A stretch of 64,000 bases of DNA, taken from Pseudomonadota bacterium (GTDB taxonomy: Bacteria; Pseudomonadota; Alphaproteobacteria; Caulobacterales; Caulobacteraceae). Under the pieces are notes generated by a model. The model was not told where the DNA came from and searched no databases. It saw nothing but the letters and a program-made list of their open reading frames with translations. The translations under genes and the position numbers were made by a program. The stretch lies in the NCBI GenBank assembly GCA_020161365.1, contig JAIUNU010000005.1:62001-126000 (forward strand), in the 5' to 3' direction. Positions 1-8,907 of this stretch are shown in pieces; positions within the stretch are counted from its first letter, which is position 1; each line of letters opens with the position of its first letter.

Positions 1-903
1 GGTGAGGCGGCGAACCATCGCATCCTGACCATCCACGATCAATACGCCGGAGAAGCGCAGATTAGCTGTGCTCGCGCTTTCGAGCCGTAGTGGTCGCTCG
101 AAGTAGTGGTTCAGATCGCTGACGATCCGCCCCAGGGTCTGGTCTCGGTAAACCAGGCGGCCGGAGCGCCAGCTGACCTGATCCTCTGTCGACACGACGC
201 GAACCACAGGGGCGCCGGCGCCGTCGACATGTTCGAGCATCTGGCCGGGGCGCAGCCTGACGGCCTTGCCCTCGCCCTCGGTCGACACCTCGACTGACCC
301 GCGCAGAACGGTGACGGCCAGCCGCCCGTCCCGGCGGCGCACGTCGAATTTCGTGCCGAGCACGCGGACGGTCTCATCGCCGACGGTGATCACGAAAGGG
401 CGGCGCTCATCATGCGCGACGTCGAACAGCGCCTGGCCATCGTGAATGGTGACGCGTCGAGCGTCGTCTTCCAGCCGAACCGACAGATTCGAGTCGGTGT
501 TCAGGTCGATGCGGCTGCCATCCGCCAGCTGGATGGCCCGGCTTTCGCCCTTGGCGGTCGAATAGAGCGTGTCTGGCTGGGGCAGAAGTTCTCCCCATGG
601 CGCGAGCGTCAAGGCGATGGCGGCCGCAGCCGCCGTCGCGCCCAGGCCGCTCAGCCAGCGCCAGTCGACCGAGAAGGGCCGCTTGCCAACGACGCGCCGA
701 GGTTCCGTCAAGGCGCCCCGCAGGACGGCTCCGCGTTCGAAGATCTCCTCGTCGACGGCCTGGACGGCGTCATAGGCCTCGCGCGCGCCGGGCTCTTCCA
801 GCCAGGCGTCAAACGCAAGCCAGTCCGCCTCGCCAACGTCCGACCGCTGCAACCGGGTCAGCCAGTCGGCCGCCTCTTGAAGATATTGCGCAGACCGGCT
901 CAT
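1..903 (-). CDS. FecR-family anti-sigma/sigma regulator, 3' end off the window
   Basis: Reading leftward from an ATG at 903, an open frame runs off the window edge after 301 codons. The protein begins MSRSAQYLQEAADWLTRLQR, typical of the DUF4880/FecR N-terminus. It has one hydrophobic segment near residues 75-95 and then the FecR-like stretch (STAKGESRAIQLADGS, VLGTKFDVR, VEV). FecR proteins sit in the inner membrane and relay a signal from a TonB-dependent receiver to a FecI-type sigma factor. The ECF sigma gene lies immediately upstream on the same strand, so the two form the usual FecI-FecR pair. A TonB-dependent receptor gene would be expected beyond position 1, but this cannot be checked here. 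The start is the first in-frame ATG; its ribosome-binding site is weak. Confidence 0.85.
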   Translation of the reverse strand, partial: MSRSAQYLQEAADWLTRLQRSDVGEADWLAFDAWLEEPGAREAYDAVQAVDEEIFERGAVLRGALTEPRRVVGKRPFSVDWRWLSGLGATAAAAAIALTLAPWGELLPQPDTLYSTAKGESRAIQLADGSRIDLNTDSNLSVRLEDDARRVTIHDGQALFDVAHDERRPFVITVGDETVRVLGTKFDVRRRDGRLAVTVLRGSVEVSTEGEGKAVRLRPGQMLEHVDGAGAPVVRVVSTEDQVSWRSGRLVYRDQTLGRIVSDLNHYFERPLRLESASTANLRFSGVLIVDGQDAMVRRLT

Positions 904-988
904 CCGGCGTGGCTCCCGCAAGGATCCATCATCCCCAAGAGGGTCGACGGCGCCGACCGTTTCCGTCCCCCATCTAGCATTGCATAAA

Positions 989-1516
989 TCAACGCAGTCG
1001 CCTCGTCAGGGTCTTCAGGGCCGAGCTGATGTGCTTTTCGACAGTGCTGACGCTGATGTTCATTCGCCGTGCAGTCTCGGCGTGGCTAAGGCCCTCCAGC
1101 TTGTGCAGCCGGAAGGCCTGCTGGGTCTTCTCGGGCAGATCCTCGACCGCCTTGACCAGAGCCTGCAGGCGCTGGCGGCTGTTGACGACGTCGTCCGCCG
1201 GGGGCTGATCGGCGACCTCCTGCCCGGCCAGCACCGTCGTGTTGACGTCCCGCCAGTCTGTGTCGCGCGCGCCGGAGCGCTTCTGGCTGCGCAGGCGATC
1301 GAGCATCAGGTTCGAACCGATGCGATGGAGCAGCGCGGAGGGGTTATCGATCGGCTCCAGGATCTCCAGGCCGCTGATGCGGATGAAGAGATCCTGTACC
1401 AGATCCTCGGCCTCGGCTCGTGAGTTCAGGCGCGCCGCAAAGACGCGCACTAGATTGGCGCGTTTCTCCTCGTACAGGCGCAGCAGTGCGACCTTGTCCG
1501 AGTGCGTATCGCTCAA
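989..1516 (-). CDS. FecI-like ECF RNA polymerase sigma factor
   Basis: A sigma-70 family protein of about 175 residues with the sigma2 region (AEAEDLVQDLFIRI) and a sigma4 helix-turn-helix (EGLSHAETARRMNISVSTVEKH). The HISxSVSTVEKHI-type end is characteristic of FecI-like ECF factors. It would direct RNA polymerase to iron or carbohydrate uptake promoters after a signal passed by the FecR protein encoded just downstream. The open frame extends to a TTG at 1528, but the TTG at 1516 has a GGGAG ribosome-binding site about seven bases upstream and is preferred. The regulon cannot be deduced from this window. Confidence 0.88.
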   Translation of the reverse strand: MSDTHSDKVALLRLYEEKRANLVRVFAARLNSRAEAEDLVQDLFIRISGLEILEPIDNPSALLHRIGSNLMLDRLRSQKRSGARDTDWRDVNTTVLAGQEVADQPPADDVVNSRQRLQALVKAVEDLPEKTQQAFRLHKLEGLSHAETARRMNISVSTVEKHISSALKTLTRRLR

Positions 1517-1715
1517 AAGATCTCCCAAATCCGAAGCCCGTAACCCCTCGCGGCGAAGCAGTATCCATTTTTTGGGGCGGAATAACGATGCAAACTTACG
1601 GAAGGGTCAATTTCCGGCTCCGTCGCTTTGGTGTGTCGCCCCGGGCAGGCGCGTGGATGACCTTTGGGGGCGCCCGCGCTAGGGTCGTTTCGTCCGGCTT
1701 GAGGGGATTGAGATC

Positions 1716-2213
1716 ATGCGTCACCCGGTTTTCGCCCTGGCGGTGTGCGGCCTTGTGCTCGGCGCCTGCGCTTCGCCCCGCGCGATCGGTCAGGGTGATA
1801 TCGCGTCGATGAAGGGGACGGCGGTCGCCGCATATCCAGGTCAGGCCGATGGCGAGGCCGGGACCTACGCCCGCGCGGTCGAGAGCCGGGTCTTGAGCCG
1901 GCTCGGCGCTACGGCGAGCGTCGAAAAGCCGTCGTATCTGGTTCAGGTCGGCGTCGCCCAGCCGCTTGCGACGGTGGGGGTGTCGAGCGCCGTGGGTCCG
2001 TTGGATCCAAACGCCTGGCGCAGCGCGCCCGATGAAGCGCCATGGTGGCGGTTCTGGGAAGCGCGAGGAGAAGGGCGTGTTGTCACCTTGGCTGTGATCG
2101 ACGCGCGCGATGGTCGGACTTTGGCTTGGTCCTCGATCCGCGCCAAGCGCGAGACGCCGACGCAGGTCGCCGACCGTTTGGTCGATGCGGTCAGCGACTC
2201 CAAGGCGCGCTAG
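1716..2213 (+). CDS. Small putative lipoprotein of unknown function
   Basis: A 165-residue protein with a short signal peptide ending in a lipobox (VLGAC, Cys18), so it is probably a lipoprotein anchored in the cell envelope. The mature part carries a stretch resembling DUF4136-type lipoproteins (pairs of hydrophobic strands, then ...LAWSSIRAKRETP... near the end), but I do not assign a family firmly. The start ATG follows a GAGGGG about 11 bases upstream. Its stop lies two bases from the stop of the convergent histidine kinase gene. No function is proposed. Confidence 0.75.
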   Translation: MRHPVFALAVCGLVLGACASPRAIGQGDIASMKGTAVAAYPGQADGEAGTYARAVESRVLSRLGATASVEKPSYLVQVGVAQPLATVGVSSAVGPLDPNAWRSAPDEAPWWRFWEARGEGRVVTLAVIDARDGRTLAWSSIRAKRETPTQVADRLVDAVSDSKAR

Positions 2214-2215
2214 GT

Positions 2216-4492
2216 CTAGCCGACGCCGTATCGCGGCAGTCGCACGGTGAACTCGGCGCCGACGCCAGATTCGCTGCGGCACGACACCTCTCCGCCATGA
2301 CGCGATATGGCCGCCTGAACGAAGGCCAGTCCAAGTCCGACACCGCCGCCCGCCAGGGTTTGGCCAGGCCGCTCGAACCGTTGGAAGGCCCGAAAGGCTG
2401 AGGCCGCCTCCTCCCGTGAGAAGCCCGGACCCTGATCGGCGATGGCGGCGCTCACCATCGGGCCGCTGGGCGAAGCCTGCTCTGAAAGGGTGACGGTGAT
2501 GGTCGAGCCGGGCGGGCTGTATTTCACGGCGTTGCCCAACAGGTTGACCAAGGCGCGGGCCAGCACGCCGCGATCGCCCAGCACCATCAACGGGGTGTCG
2601 CCGCCGACCTGCTCGATGCGGATCTTCCGCTGCACCGATTGAGGCCACACTTCGTCGATCGCCTCGACCGCGACGTCGGCCAGATCGAGCGGCTCCAGCG
2701 AAACCGGCGTGACCTCGGCGCGGGCCAGTTGCACGAAGCCATCGGCCAGGGCGAGGGTGCGTCGGGCGTAGGCCGCGATCCGCTCGGCGGTCTCGGTCGG
2801 CAGATCCGGGGTCGTCGCCAGCAGGGCCAGGATCGAGGTCTGGGGCGAGCGCATGTCGTGCGTGAGTAGCTGCAGCGCCTGCTCTCGCTGGCGCATCGCG
2901 GCGGTCAGGATCGAGATGTCGGCCAACCGCACGATCCACCCGGCCGGCGCGCCCTGGTCATCACGCCGGAACACGGTCTGGAGCTGCAGGGTTCGTCCGT
3001 CCGGCAGATGCAGGTCGACGGGGTCCTGTTGGTCGGTGGCGTGCGGCCAGTCGAGTTCGAAGCGTCGGCCAAGGGGATCCAGCAGGTTGATCAGGTCCGC
3101 CACGGAGGCGCCGTTCAAGGCGGGCTGATGGGGGGCGAACAGAGCTTGGGCGGCGGCGTTTGCGGCGATCACCCGGCCATGGGCGTCCGCCACCAGGGTG
3201 GCGTCGGGCAGGCTGAAGAGGGCGTCGGCGGAAAAGCGGCGCAGATCGTCCATGTGCGTGATCGCCTCGCCGAGGCTGGACGCCTGGCGCGAGATGACGT
3301 CGCCCTGGAAGGCCGCCGGCTTCGTGCTGCGCGCCCGCACGATCGACCGCACGCGCGCCAGTTCCCGCCCCATCAGATCGCTGACCCGGCTCAACTGCCC
3401 CCAGCCCCAGACCAGCGCCACCAGTATCAGGCCAATCACCGGGGCGATTGGCGACAGCCAGACATGGGCCAGCCAGAGCAGGGCGGCCGAGTAGCCCAGC
3501 GCCACAAGGCACAGGCCCATCGTCAGCAAGAGATTCGCGCGGGGCGGCAGGGCGATGAACCCGATCAGCAGCAGCCACAGCACGGTGAGACTGAACGCCA
3601 CGCGGCTCGCCGACTCCGCCGGCTTGATCATCTGTCCCCGCCGCAAAGCGTCCAGGATGCTGGCCTGCAGCTGAACGCCGGTCATGCTGGCGGCGTCGGG
3701 CGTCACAGGCGTCGGAAAGGCCGGGCCAAGGCCCGGCGCGGTGACGCCGACGAACACCGTACGTCCGGCGATCAGTTCCCGGGGCACCTCGCCATCCAGC
3801 ACGCTGACGAAGCTGGCGTGCCGGTAGATGGACGGCGGTCCAGCGAACGGGATCAGCAAGGTCTGGGCGTCGCCCCGGGTAACATCGGGTGAGCCCGCGG
3901 GTCGAGTGGCGCGATGGACCACGGTCATCAGATCAGGACGCAGGTTCGGACCGTCGGCCTCGAACGGCGCCATGCGTCGAACGACGCCATCATTGTCGAA
4001 GCGCACGTGCGCCAGGCCGACACCGGCCGCGCCTTGGGCGATCTCCGGGATCGAGCTCACGATACGCGGCGGCGCGTTCTGGCCGCTGTCGGTCAGAAAC
4101 TCCGGCAGATAGACGCGTCCGGATCGCTTGATGGCCTCGCCGAGGGCAAGATCCTGAGCCGGGTCCGGCGAGGGTTGGCTGAACAACACGTCATAGACGA
4201 TCGTCCCTGCGCCGGCTCGATCCAGCTGGTCGATCATCCGGGCGTGCAAGTCGCGGGCCCAGGGCCAGGCGCCCAGCCGGGCGAGGCTGGCCTCATCGAT
4301 ATCGACGACGAGAATCTGGTCGTCTGCGGGGCGTGCGTTGGCGCGGGTCAGGACATCGTAAAGAAGACTGTCCAGCCGGCTGGGCTCGCGGGCTGCGACG
4401 ACGGCCAGAACCAGGCTTGCGATGACGGCCAGCCAGAACCACGAGGCTCGACGGCCTTGCAGCCGGGGCGGCCGGGGCGAGGGCGCTGTCAC
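2216..4492 (-). CDS. CHASE2-domain sensor histidine kinase
   Basis: A 758-residue membrane sensor kinase. Domains in order: an N-terminal membrane helix (about 18-33), a large periplasmic CHASE2 domain with the family hallmarks (DSLLYDVL, ILVVDIDEASLARLGAWPW), three closely spaced C-terminal helices (about 295-370), a PAS-like region, and a HisKA domain with the phospho-acceptor His in LLTHDMRSPQTS. A HATPase follows, with N box NLLGNAVKYS, G1 DQGPGFS and G2 GVGLGLAF. It should autophosphorylate in response to an envelope signal and pass phosphate to the response regulator of the same operon. The GTG start overlaps the stop of the upstream FecR/LysM gene (GTGA), implying translational coupling. 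Confidence 0.9.
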   Translation of the reverse strand: MTAPSPRPPRLQGRRASWFWLAVIASLVLAVVAAREPSRLDSLLYDVLTRANARPADDQILVVDIDEASLARLGAWPWARDLHARMIDQLDRAGAGTIVYDVLFSQPSPDPAQDLALGEAIKRSGRVYLPEFLTDSGQNAPPRIVSSIPEIAQGAAGVGLAHVRFDNDGVVRRMAPFEADGPNLRPDLMTVVHRATRPAGSPDVTRGDAQTLLIPFAGPPSIYRHASFVSVLDGEVPRELIAGRTVFVGVTAPGLGPAFPTPVTPDAASMTGVQLQASILDALRRGQMIKPAESASRVAFSLTVLWLLLIGFIALPPRANLLLTMGLCLVALGYSAALLWLAHVWLSPIAPVIGLILVALVWGWGQLSRVSDLMGRELARVRSIVRARSTKPAAFQGDVISRQASSLGEAITHMDDLRRFSADALFSLPDATLVADAHGRVIAANAAAQALFAPHQPALNGASVADLINLLDPLGRRFELDWPHATDQQDPVDLHLPDGRTLQLQTVFRRDDQGAPAGWIVRLADISILTAAMRQREQALQLLTHDMRSPQTSILALLATTPDLPTETAERIAAYARRTLALADGFVQLARAEVTPVSLEPLDLADVAVEAIDEVWPQSVQRKIRIEQVGGDTPLMVLGDRGVLARALVNLLGNAVKYSPPGSTITVTLSEQASPSGPMVSAAIADQGPGFSREEAASAFRAFQRFERPGQTLAGGGVGLGLAFVQAAISRHGGEVSCRSESGVGAEFTVRLPRYGVG

Positions 4493-5826
4493 TTTCCGAT
4501 CTGCAACTGCTGCGGCGGGCCTTGCTTCTCCGTCATCACGCCGTCCTTGAAGCGCAGGGCGGTGACCCGCCAGCTATAGGCTCCGGGAGCGAGGTCGGTG
4601 AGCGTCAGTCGCGGTTCGGTAAGGCCGGGCTGGTCGACGATCGGCGTCTTCGGGTCGGCTTCGGCGAACATCTGGAACCGATAGTTCCGCACGCCGTCGC
4701 CGGCCGAACTCCAGCGGAACAGAAAGCTGCGGTGCTTGCCCTGGCGGGTGTCGCTGGGCGACGCGGCGTCCAGGGTGTCGAGGTCGCGGTCGAAGCTGTA
4801 GTCGGCCGGGAACCCCTCCAGCCCGCCCGAGTCGATGGCTGTGAGCCGAACGAAGTAGACGCCGTTCGCGATCTGGCCGAAGTCCGCGTTCGGCTTCTCC
4901 TGGGACGTCGCCTGGGTCGTGGCCTCGGCGAAGACGTCGATGAAGCCCGCGTCCCGCGCCAGCAGCAGGCGATAAGACGCCGCGCCGTTGACAGGCTCCA
5001 GTGTGAAACGAACCAGCGCGTCATTCTGGGTCTGGCCGCCTGCGCCCAGCTTGGGCGCCGGCAACAGCGCGACGGGGGCGCTGACGCCGGTCGCCGAGGC
5101 GCTGACGCCAAAGCCGGCCGCGACGGGCGGGGCGTCCGACGCAGTCTCGCCCACGCCGACCCCGACGGCGCCTTTCAGGACCTCGGTCTGAGCCCGGTCG
5201 GCCGCTGCGGCGACGCGGAATTCGGTGCCGCGCACCGCCGACACCGAAACCGGCGTGCGCACCTCGAAGCGCGCCCCGGGCGTGGGCGTCGGCGTGGCGG
5301 AAATCGTGCCTTTGCCCTGGTCGAGCTGGAAGACGCGCTGGGGAGCGTTGTTGAGCAAGGTCTGGCGCAACTTGGCGATCCGCACGCGCGTGTTCGAGGG
5401 CAGGGTGACGCGCGAGGCGTCCTCGAGCTCGAAGGTCGCGAAGGCGCCAGGACCGGTGATGATCCACTGGCCCTCCGACAGCGGCATGCCTACGCGTCCG
5501 GGGGTCCGCTGGCCGTTGGTCTCGATCTGAACGGGACCCGTGAGCGCTGACAGCGTTGCGGCGATCGGCGTCGACTTCAGCAGGTTCGGATCGATCGAAA
5601 GGCGCGAGCCCGGACGCAGTCGACGCGGCTCGGTCACGCCATTGGCTTTCTGAACCCGACGATAGTCGCTCGGACGATTCAGATAGGCTCGTCCCAGGGC
5701 GATCAGCGTGTCTCCGGGCTTGACCATATAGGCGACCGGAGGATCGACGGGCGCTGTTTCCGCGCGCGCGGCCGCCGCCGTCAAAAGCGTGAGCGCGGCG
5801 AGGCTCGCTGTCGTCGCCTTGGACAT
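4489..5826 (-). CDS. Exported LysM- and FecR-domain protein
   Basis: About 445 residues. A signal peptide (ending around ARAETA) is followed by a LysM module (YMVKPGDTLIALGRAYL ... PGSRLSI) that should bind peptidoglycan, then a FecR domain (ARFEVRTPVSVSAVRGTEFRV) and a C-terminal half with fibronectin-like strands. It is therefore a periplasmic cell-wall-bound protein, not a sigma regulator. The open frame begins at a TTG (5832) that overlaps the stop of the regulator gene. The ATG at 5826 has GAGGGAG seven bases upstream and gives a cleaner signal peptide. It lies between a response regulator and a CHASE2 kinase, so a role in presenting a wall signal to the kinase is a reasonable inference. 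Confidence 0.87.
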   Translation of the reverse strand: MSKATTASLAALTLLTAAAARAETAPVDPPVAYMVKPGDTLIALGRAYLNRPSDYRRVQKANGVTEPRRLRPGSRLSIDPNLLKSTPIAATLSALTGPVQIETNGQRTPGRVGMPLSEGQWIITGPGAFATFELEDASRVTLPSNTRVRIAKLRQTLLNNAPQRVFQLDQGKGTISATPTPTPGARFEVRTPVSVSAVRGTEFRVAAAADRAQTEVLKGAVGVGVGETASDAPPVAAGFGVSASATGVSAPVALLPAPKLGAGGQTQNDALVRFTLEPVNGAASYRLLLARDAGFIDVFAEATTQATSQEKPNADFGQIANGVYFVRLTAIDSGGLEGFPADYSFDRDLDTLDAASPSDTRQGKHRSFLFRWSSAGDGVRNYRFQMFAEADPKTPIVDQPGLTEPRLTLTDLAPGAYSWRVTALRFKDGVMTEKQGPPQQLQIGK

Positions 5827-5828
5827 GT

Positions 5829-6539
5829 TCAATCTCCCTCGCCCGTAATGTCGGGGTCACACGCTTCCAGGCGATAGCCGAAGCCATAGACGGTGCTCAG
5901 CCGGAATCCATTGTTCGGGCGAAGATGCAGCTTGGAACGCAGGCGGGAGACGTGCGCGTCGAGCGTCCGCGTTTCCAGGTCGGGCCGTTGACCCCAGATG
6001 CGTCGCAGCAGGTACTCGCGGGACAGGGGGCGCGAGAGATTGCTGAACAGAAGCGACGCCAGCTGGAACTCCTTCGGGGTCAGGGTCTCGACGCGGCCAT
6101 CCCAGCTGGCGGTCTGTGCGCCGGGATCCAGTCGATACTGGCCGTACTGTTCGGGTTGCGGCTGGCTGGGCGAGCGATGAATGCGCCGCACCACCGCGTT
6201 CACGCGAGCCAGCAGAACCTGGGGTTGGAGGGGCTTGACGATATAGTCGTCGGCGCCGGCGTTCAGGCCCTCGACGAGATCGGCTTCCACCGAACGGCTG
6301 GTCAGCAGCAGGACGGGCGGCGCGGTGAGAGGATCCTCGCGCAGCAGCTTCAGCGTCTCCACGCCCGACAGTTCAGGCATGTTCCAGTCCAAGATGATGA
6401 GATCGAAGGTCTGCTTGCGCAGTTCGGCCAGCAAGCGAGACGGCGTGGTGAAGCTGGTGCACGTAAAGCCGGCCGGATCCAGAACCGAAGCAACGAGGGC
6501 GTTGTGACTCTGGTCGTCGTCGAGCAGGGCGACTTTCAT
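5829..6539 (-). CDS. OmpR/PhoB-type response regulator
   Basis: A 236-residue two-domain regulator. The receiver domain has the acidic pair (LLDDDQS), the phospho-acceptor Asp in LIILDWNMP, the conserved Thr/Ser (LLTSRS) and Lys (YIVKPLQP). The C-terminal winged-helix DNA-binding domain includes TLTPKEFQLASLLF, SREYLLRRIWG, TRTLDAHVSRLRSKL and a final VYGFGYRLE. It is the first gene of a tightly packed operon with the LysM-FecR protein and CHASE2 kinase and is the likely partner of that kinase. Target genes are unknown; autoregulation is possible. Confidence 0.92.
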   Translation of the reverse strand: MKVALLDDDQSHNALVASVLDPAGFTCTSFTTPSRLLAELRKQTFDLIILDWNMPELSGVETLKLLREDPLTAPPVLLLTSRSVEADLVEGLNAGADDYIVKPLQPQVLLARVNAVVRRIHRSPSQPQPEQYGQYRLDPGAQTASWDGRVETLTPKEFQLASLLFSNLSRPLSREYLLRRIWGQRPDLETRTLDAHVSRLRSKLHLRPNNGFRLSTVYGFGYRLEACDPDITGEGD

Positions 6540-6696
6540 ATGCTCACTTAAGCTGGGAGGTGGCGCGCCCCGCGGGGGAGCGAGACGCGCCGCGGTCGTC
6601 CGGCCGTCGGTGGGGCGACAAGCAGGCGTCCAGCCAGTCCTCTCTACCTTGCTCCGCCATCGCTCGCTCGACCTCCGGCGGCATTTTTACAATGGT

Positions 6697-7932
6697 TTAC
6701 ACTCGGGTCGAGCCAAGTTCAGCCTGTTCGTCAATCGCCGAACCCAGGACGGGGGCGAAGTCGCCGACAGGTTTCACTTCAATGCGCGACAGTCCCAGCC
6801 ATCCCGCCATCAGGGCGAGCTCCTCGGCCAGGCGGCGAGGGGTTTCGCGGTCGGCGGCCGGCTCGGCGTGTGCGGCGAGAACCTGCAAGACGCCGGCCTT
6901 CCGATCGGCCTTCAGGTCAACCCGGGCGGTGATCGCCTCGTTCTGCAAGAAGGGCAGCACGTAGTAGCCGTGCGTGCGCTTGTGGGCTGGCGTATAGATC
7001 TCGAGGCGGACCCGGACGCCGAACAGCCGCTCGGTCCGCTCGCGAAACCAGATCAGGTTGTCGAACGGCGACAACAACGCGGTGGCCTTGATCGCCCGAG
7101 GACGCCGCGCCTGCGGCCAGAGATAGGCGGGCTGATCCCAGCCCTCGACCGCGACCGGGGTCAGCAGGCCTTGATCGACCAGGGCGGCCACGCCTTGGCG
7201 CGCATCGGCGAGGCCGAGTCGGAAGTAGTCCCGCAGGTCGCGCTCGGTCGCCACGCCCATGGCCTTGGCGGAAATCATCAGGAGGGCGCGACAGGCTTCG
7301 TCGCGGGACGGCGTCGGGGCTTCGTGTATCGCCTTGGGGAGGACACGCTCGGGCAGGCCATAGACCCGCTCGAAGCTGTTGCGGCGGGTGGCGGTGGTCA
7401 GCCGCCCCGTCCAGAACAGGCACTCCATCGCCCGCTTGCCCTCGCTCCAGCCCCACCAGCCGCCCGCGCCCTTTGCGCCGAGATCCAGTTCGGACGCGGC
7501 CAGCGGTCCGCGCTGGTCGACGGCCTCGAGGGCCTGATCGATGAAGTCGGCATGGCTGCGCAGGAACTTGGCGACGTTCTTCCAGACCCCAACCCCGTCT
7601 TTAGCGTCCTGCATGCGCCAGCGCAGGAGCGGGTGCGTGGCGAGGGGCGTCAACGACGCCTCATGCGCCCAGTATTCGGCCAGGGCGGGCTTGCGGCCCC
7701 AGGCGAGGTCTTCGAGCAGACCGCGATCATAAGGGCCCAGCCGGGAGAAGAACGGCAGGTAGTGCGAGCGCGAGACCACGTTGACCGAGTCGATCTGCAC
7801 CACGCCGAGCGCTTCGATGGTGGACAGCAGGCGCCTGCGGCCGGGGGTGTCGGGGCGCGGCCGGCCAAATCCCTGCGCCGCCAGTGCGATGCGCCGCGCT
7901 TCCTTGGCGGTGAGGGTTTCGACCATGCACAC
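6697..7932 (-). CDS. YcaQ/AlkX-type winged-helix DNA glycosylase
   Basis: About 410 residues of the HTH_42 (DUF1006, YcaQ) family. Family marks include LSTIEALGVVQIDSVNVVSRSHYLPFFSRLGPY, where the QID matches the Q-hydrophobic-D catalytic motif described for YcaQ (AlkX) as opposed to Q-hydrophobic-Q in AlkZ, and EYWAHEASL. E. coli YcaQ excises alkylated purines and unhooks interstrand crosslinks. Repair of alkylation damage is thus the expected role, by homology only. The start could be either of two Met codons two residues apart (7932 or 7926). It stands alone, divergent from the epimerase gene. Confidence 0.82.
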   Translation of the reverse strand: MCMVETLTAKEARRIALAAQGFGRPRPDTPGRRRLLSTIEALGVVQIDSVNVVSRSHYLPFFSRLGPYDRGLLEDLAWGRKPALAEYWAHEASLTPLATHPLLRWRMQDAKDGVGVWKNVAKFLRSHADFIDQALEAVDQRGPLAASELDLGAKGAGGWWGWSEGKRAMECLFWTGRLTTATRRNSFERVYGLPERVLPKAIHEAPTPSRDEACRALLMISAKAMGVATERDLRDYFRLGLADARQGVAALVDQGLLTPVAVEGWDQPAYLWPQARRPRAIKATALLSPFDNLIWFRERTERLFGVRVRLEIYTPAHKRTHGYYVLPFLQNEAITARVDLKADRKAGVLQVLAAHAEPAADRETPRRLAEELALMAGWLGLSRIEVKPVGDFAPVLGSAIDEQAELGSTRV

Positions 7933-8045
7933 AGTTGAGCCCGCGCCGTCCAGGCGCGCAAGGCCCTGAGACCGCTACCATCAGGCTTGGCGATGAGGGC
8001 GAATGGACCTACCGATGCGGCCGTCGGTTCCAAGGAGCAGAGGTC

Positions 8046-8894
8046 ATGGTCGCGATCGAGACGGGAGATTCCCGCCTGATGTTCGCCCCCGAGGTCGGCG
8101 GCGCGGTGGCCGCCTTCACCGTCGCCGGGCGGGATGTGCTGCGGCCCATGGCGGCCGGATCGAGCGACGCCCTGCTGACGGCGAGCTTTCCGCTGGTCCC
8201 GTTCTGCAATCGCATCCCCAACGGCCGCTTCCAGTTTCAGGGGCGGGAGGTCGTGCTGCCGCCCAATCTCGGCGATCATCCCCACGCGTTGCATGGCCAG
8301 GGCTGGCGGCGGCCTTGGTCGTTGGAAAGGGCGAAGGGCTGTGAAGCGGTGCTGACCCTTGATCACGCGCCCGGCGACTGGCCCTGGGCCTATCGCGCCG
8401 AGCAGCGGTTCGAGCTTCGCGAGGGGGGCTTCCGGGTTACGCTGAGCGTGACCAACGCGGGGGAAGCGGTGATGCCGGCGGGTCTGGGTTTCCACCCCTA
8501 TTTTCCCACGCGGCCCGGCGAACGCCTGACGGCGGCCCATGACGGGGTCTGGCTGATCGACGCCGATGTGCTGCCCACGGTCCACCACGCCGGATCGTGG
8601 GGCCCGGACTGGGCGGCGGGCGCACCGGTGGCGGGCCATGACCTGATCGATCATTGCTACACCGGCTGGACTCAGCGCGCGGTGCTCAGCGCGCCGGGCC
8701 AGCCCGACACAGTGGTCAGCGCTTCAACGGAGTGCGCCTGGCTGCACGTCTATGTCCCGCCAGGCGAAGATCACTACTGCGTCGAACCCTGCGCCAGCCG
8801 CCCCAATCCTTTCGGCGCGGGGGAGACCGGCATGGCCGCGCTCCAGCCCGGCGAGAGCCGCTCGATCTGGATGGAAATCGCTACCGGGCGGTGA
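8046..8894 (+). CDS. Aldose 1-epimerase family protein
   Basis: A 282-residue galactose mutarotase-fold protein. The two catalytic-type histidines are visible in DHPHALHGQGWRRPW and GLGFHPYFP, and a conserved acidic residue in YCVEPCASRPNPF. It should interconvert the alpha and beta anomers of a sugar; the exact sugar cannot be told. The open frame begins at 7935, but the ATG at 8046 is preferred: it has AAGGAG eight to ten bases upstream and the conserved fold begins there (MVAIETGDSRLMFAPEVGGAV). It converges on the lytic transglycosylase gene. Confidence 0.87.
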   Translation: MVAIETGDSRLMFAPEVGGAVAAFTVAGRDVLRPMAAGSSDALLTASFPLVPFCNRIPNGRFQFQGREVVLPPNLGDHPHALHGQGWRRPWSLERAKGCEAVLTLDHAPGDWPWAYRAEQRFELREGGFRVTLSVTNAGEAVMPAGLGFHPYFPTRPGERLTAAHDGVWLIDADVLPTVHHAGSWGPDWAAGAPVAGHDLIDHCYTGWTQRAVLSAPGQPDTVVSASTECAWLHVYVPPGEDHYCVEPCASRPNPFGAGETGMAALQPGESRSIWMEIATGR

Positions 8895-8907
8895 GCCGCC
8901 TCACGTT

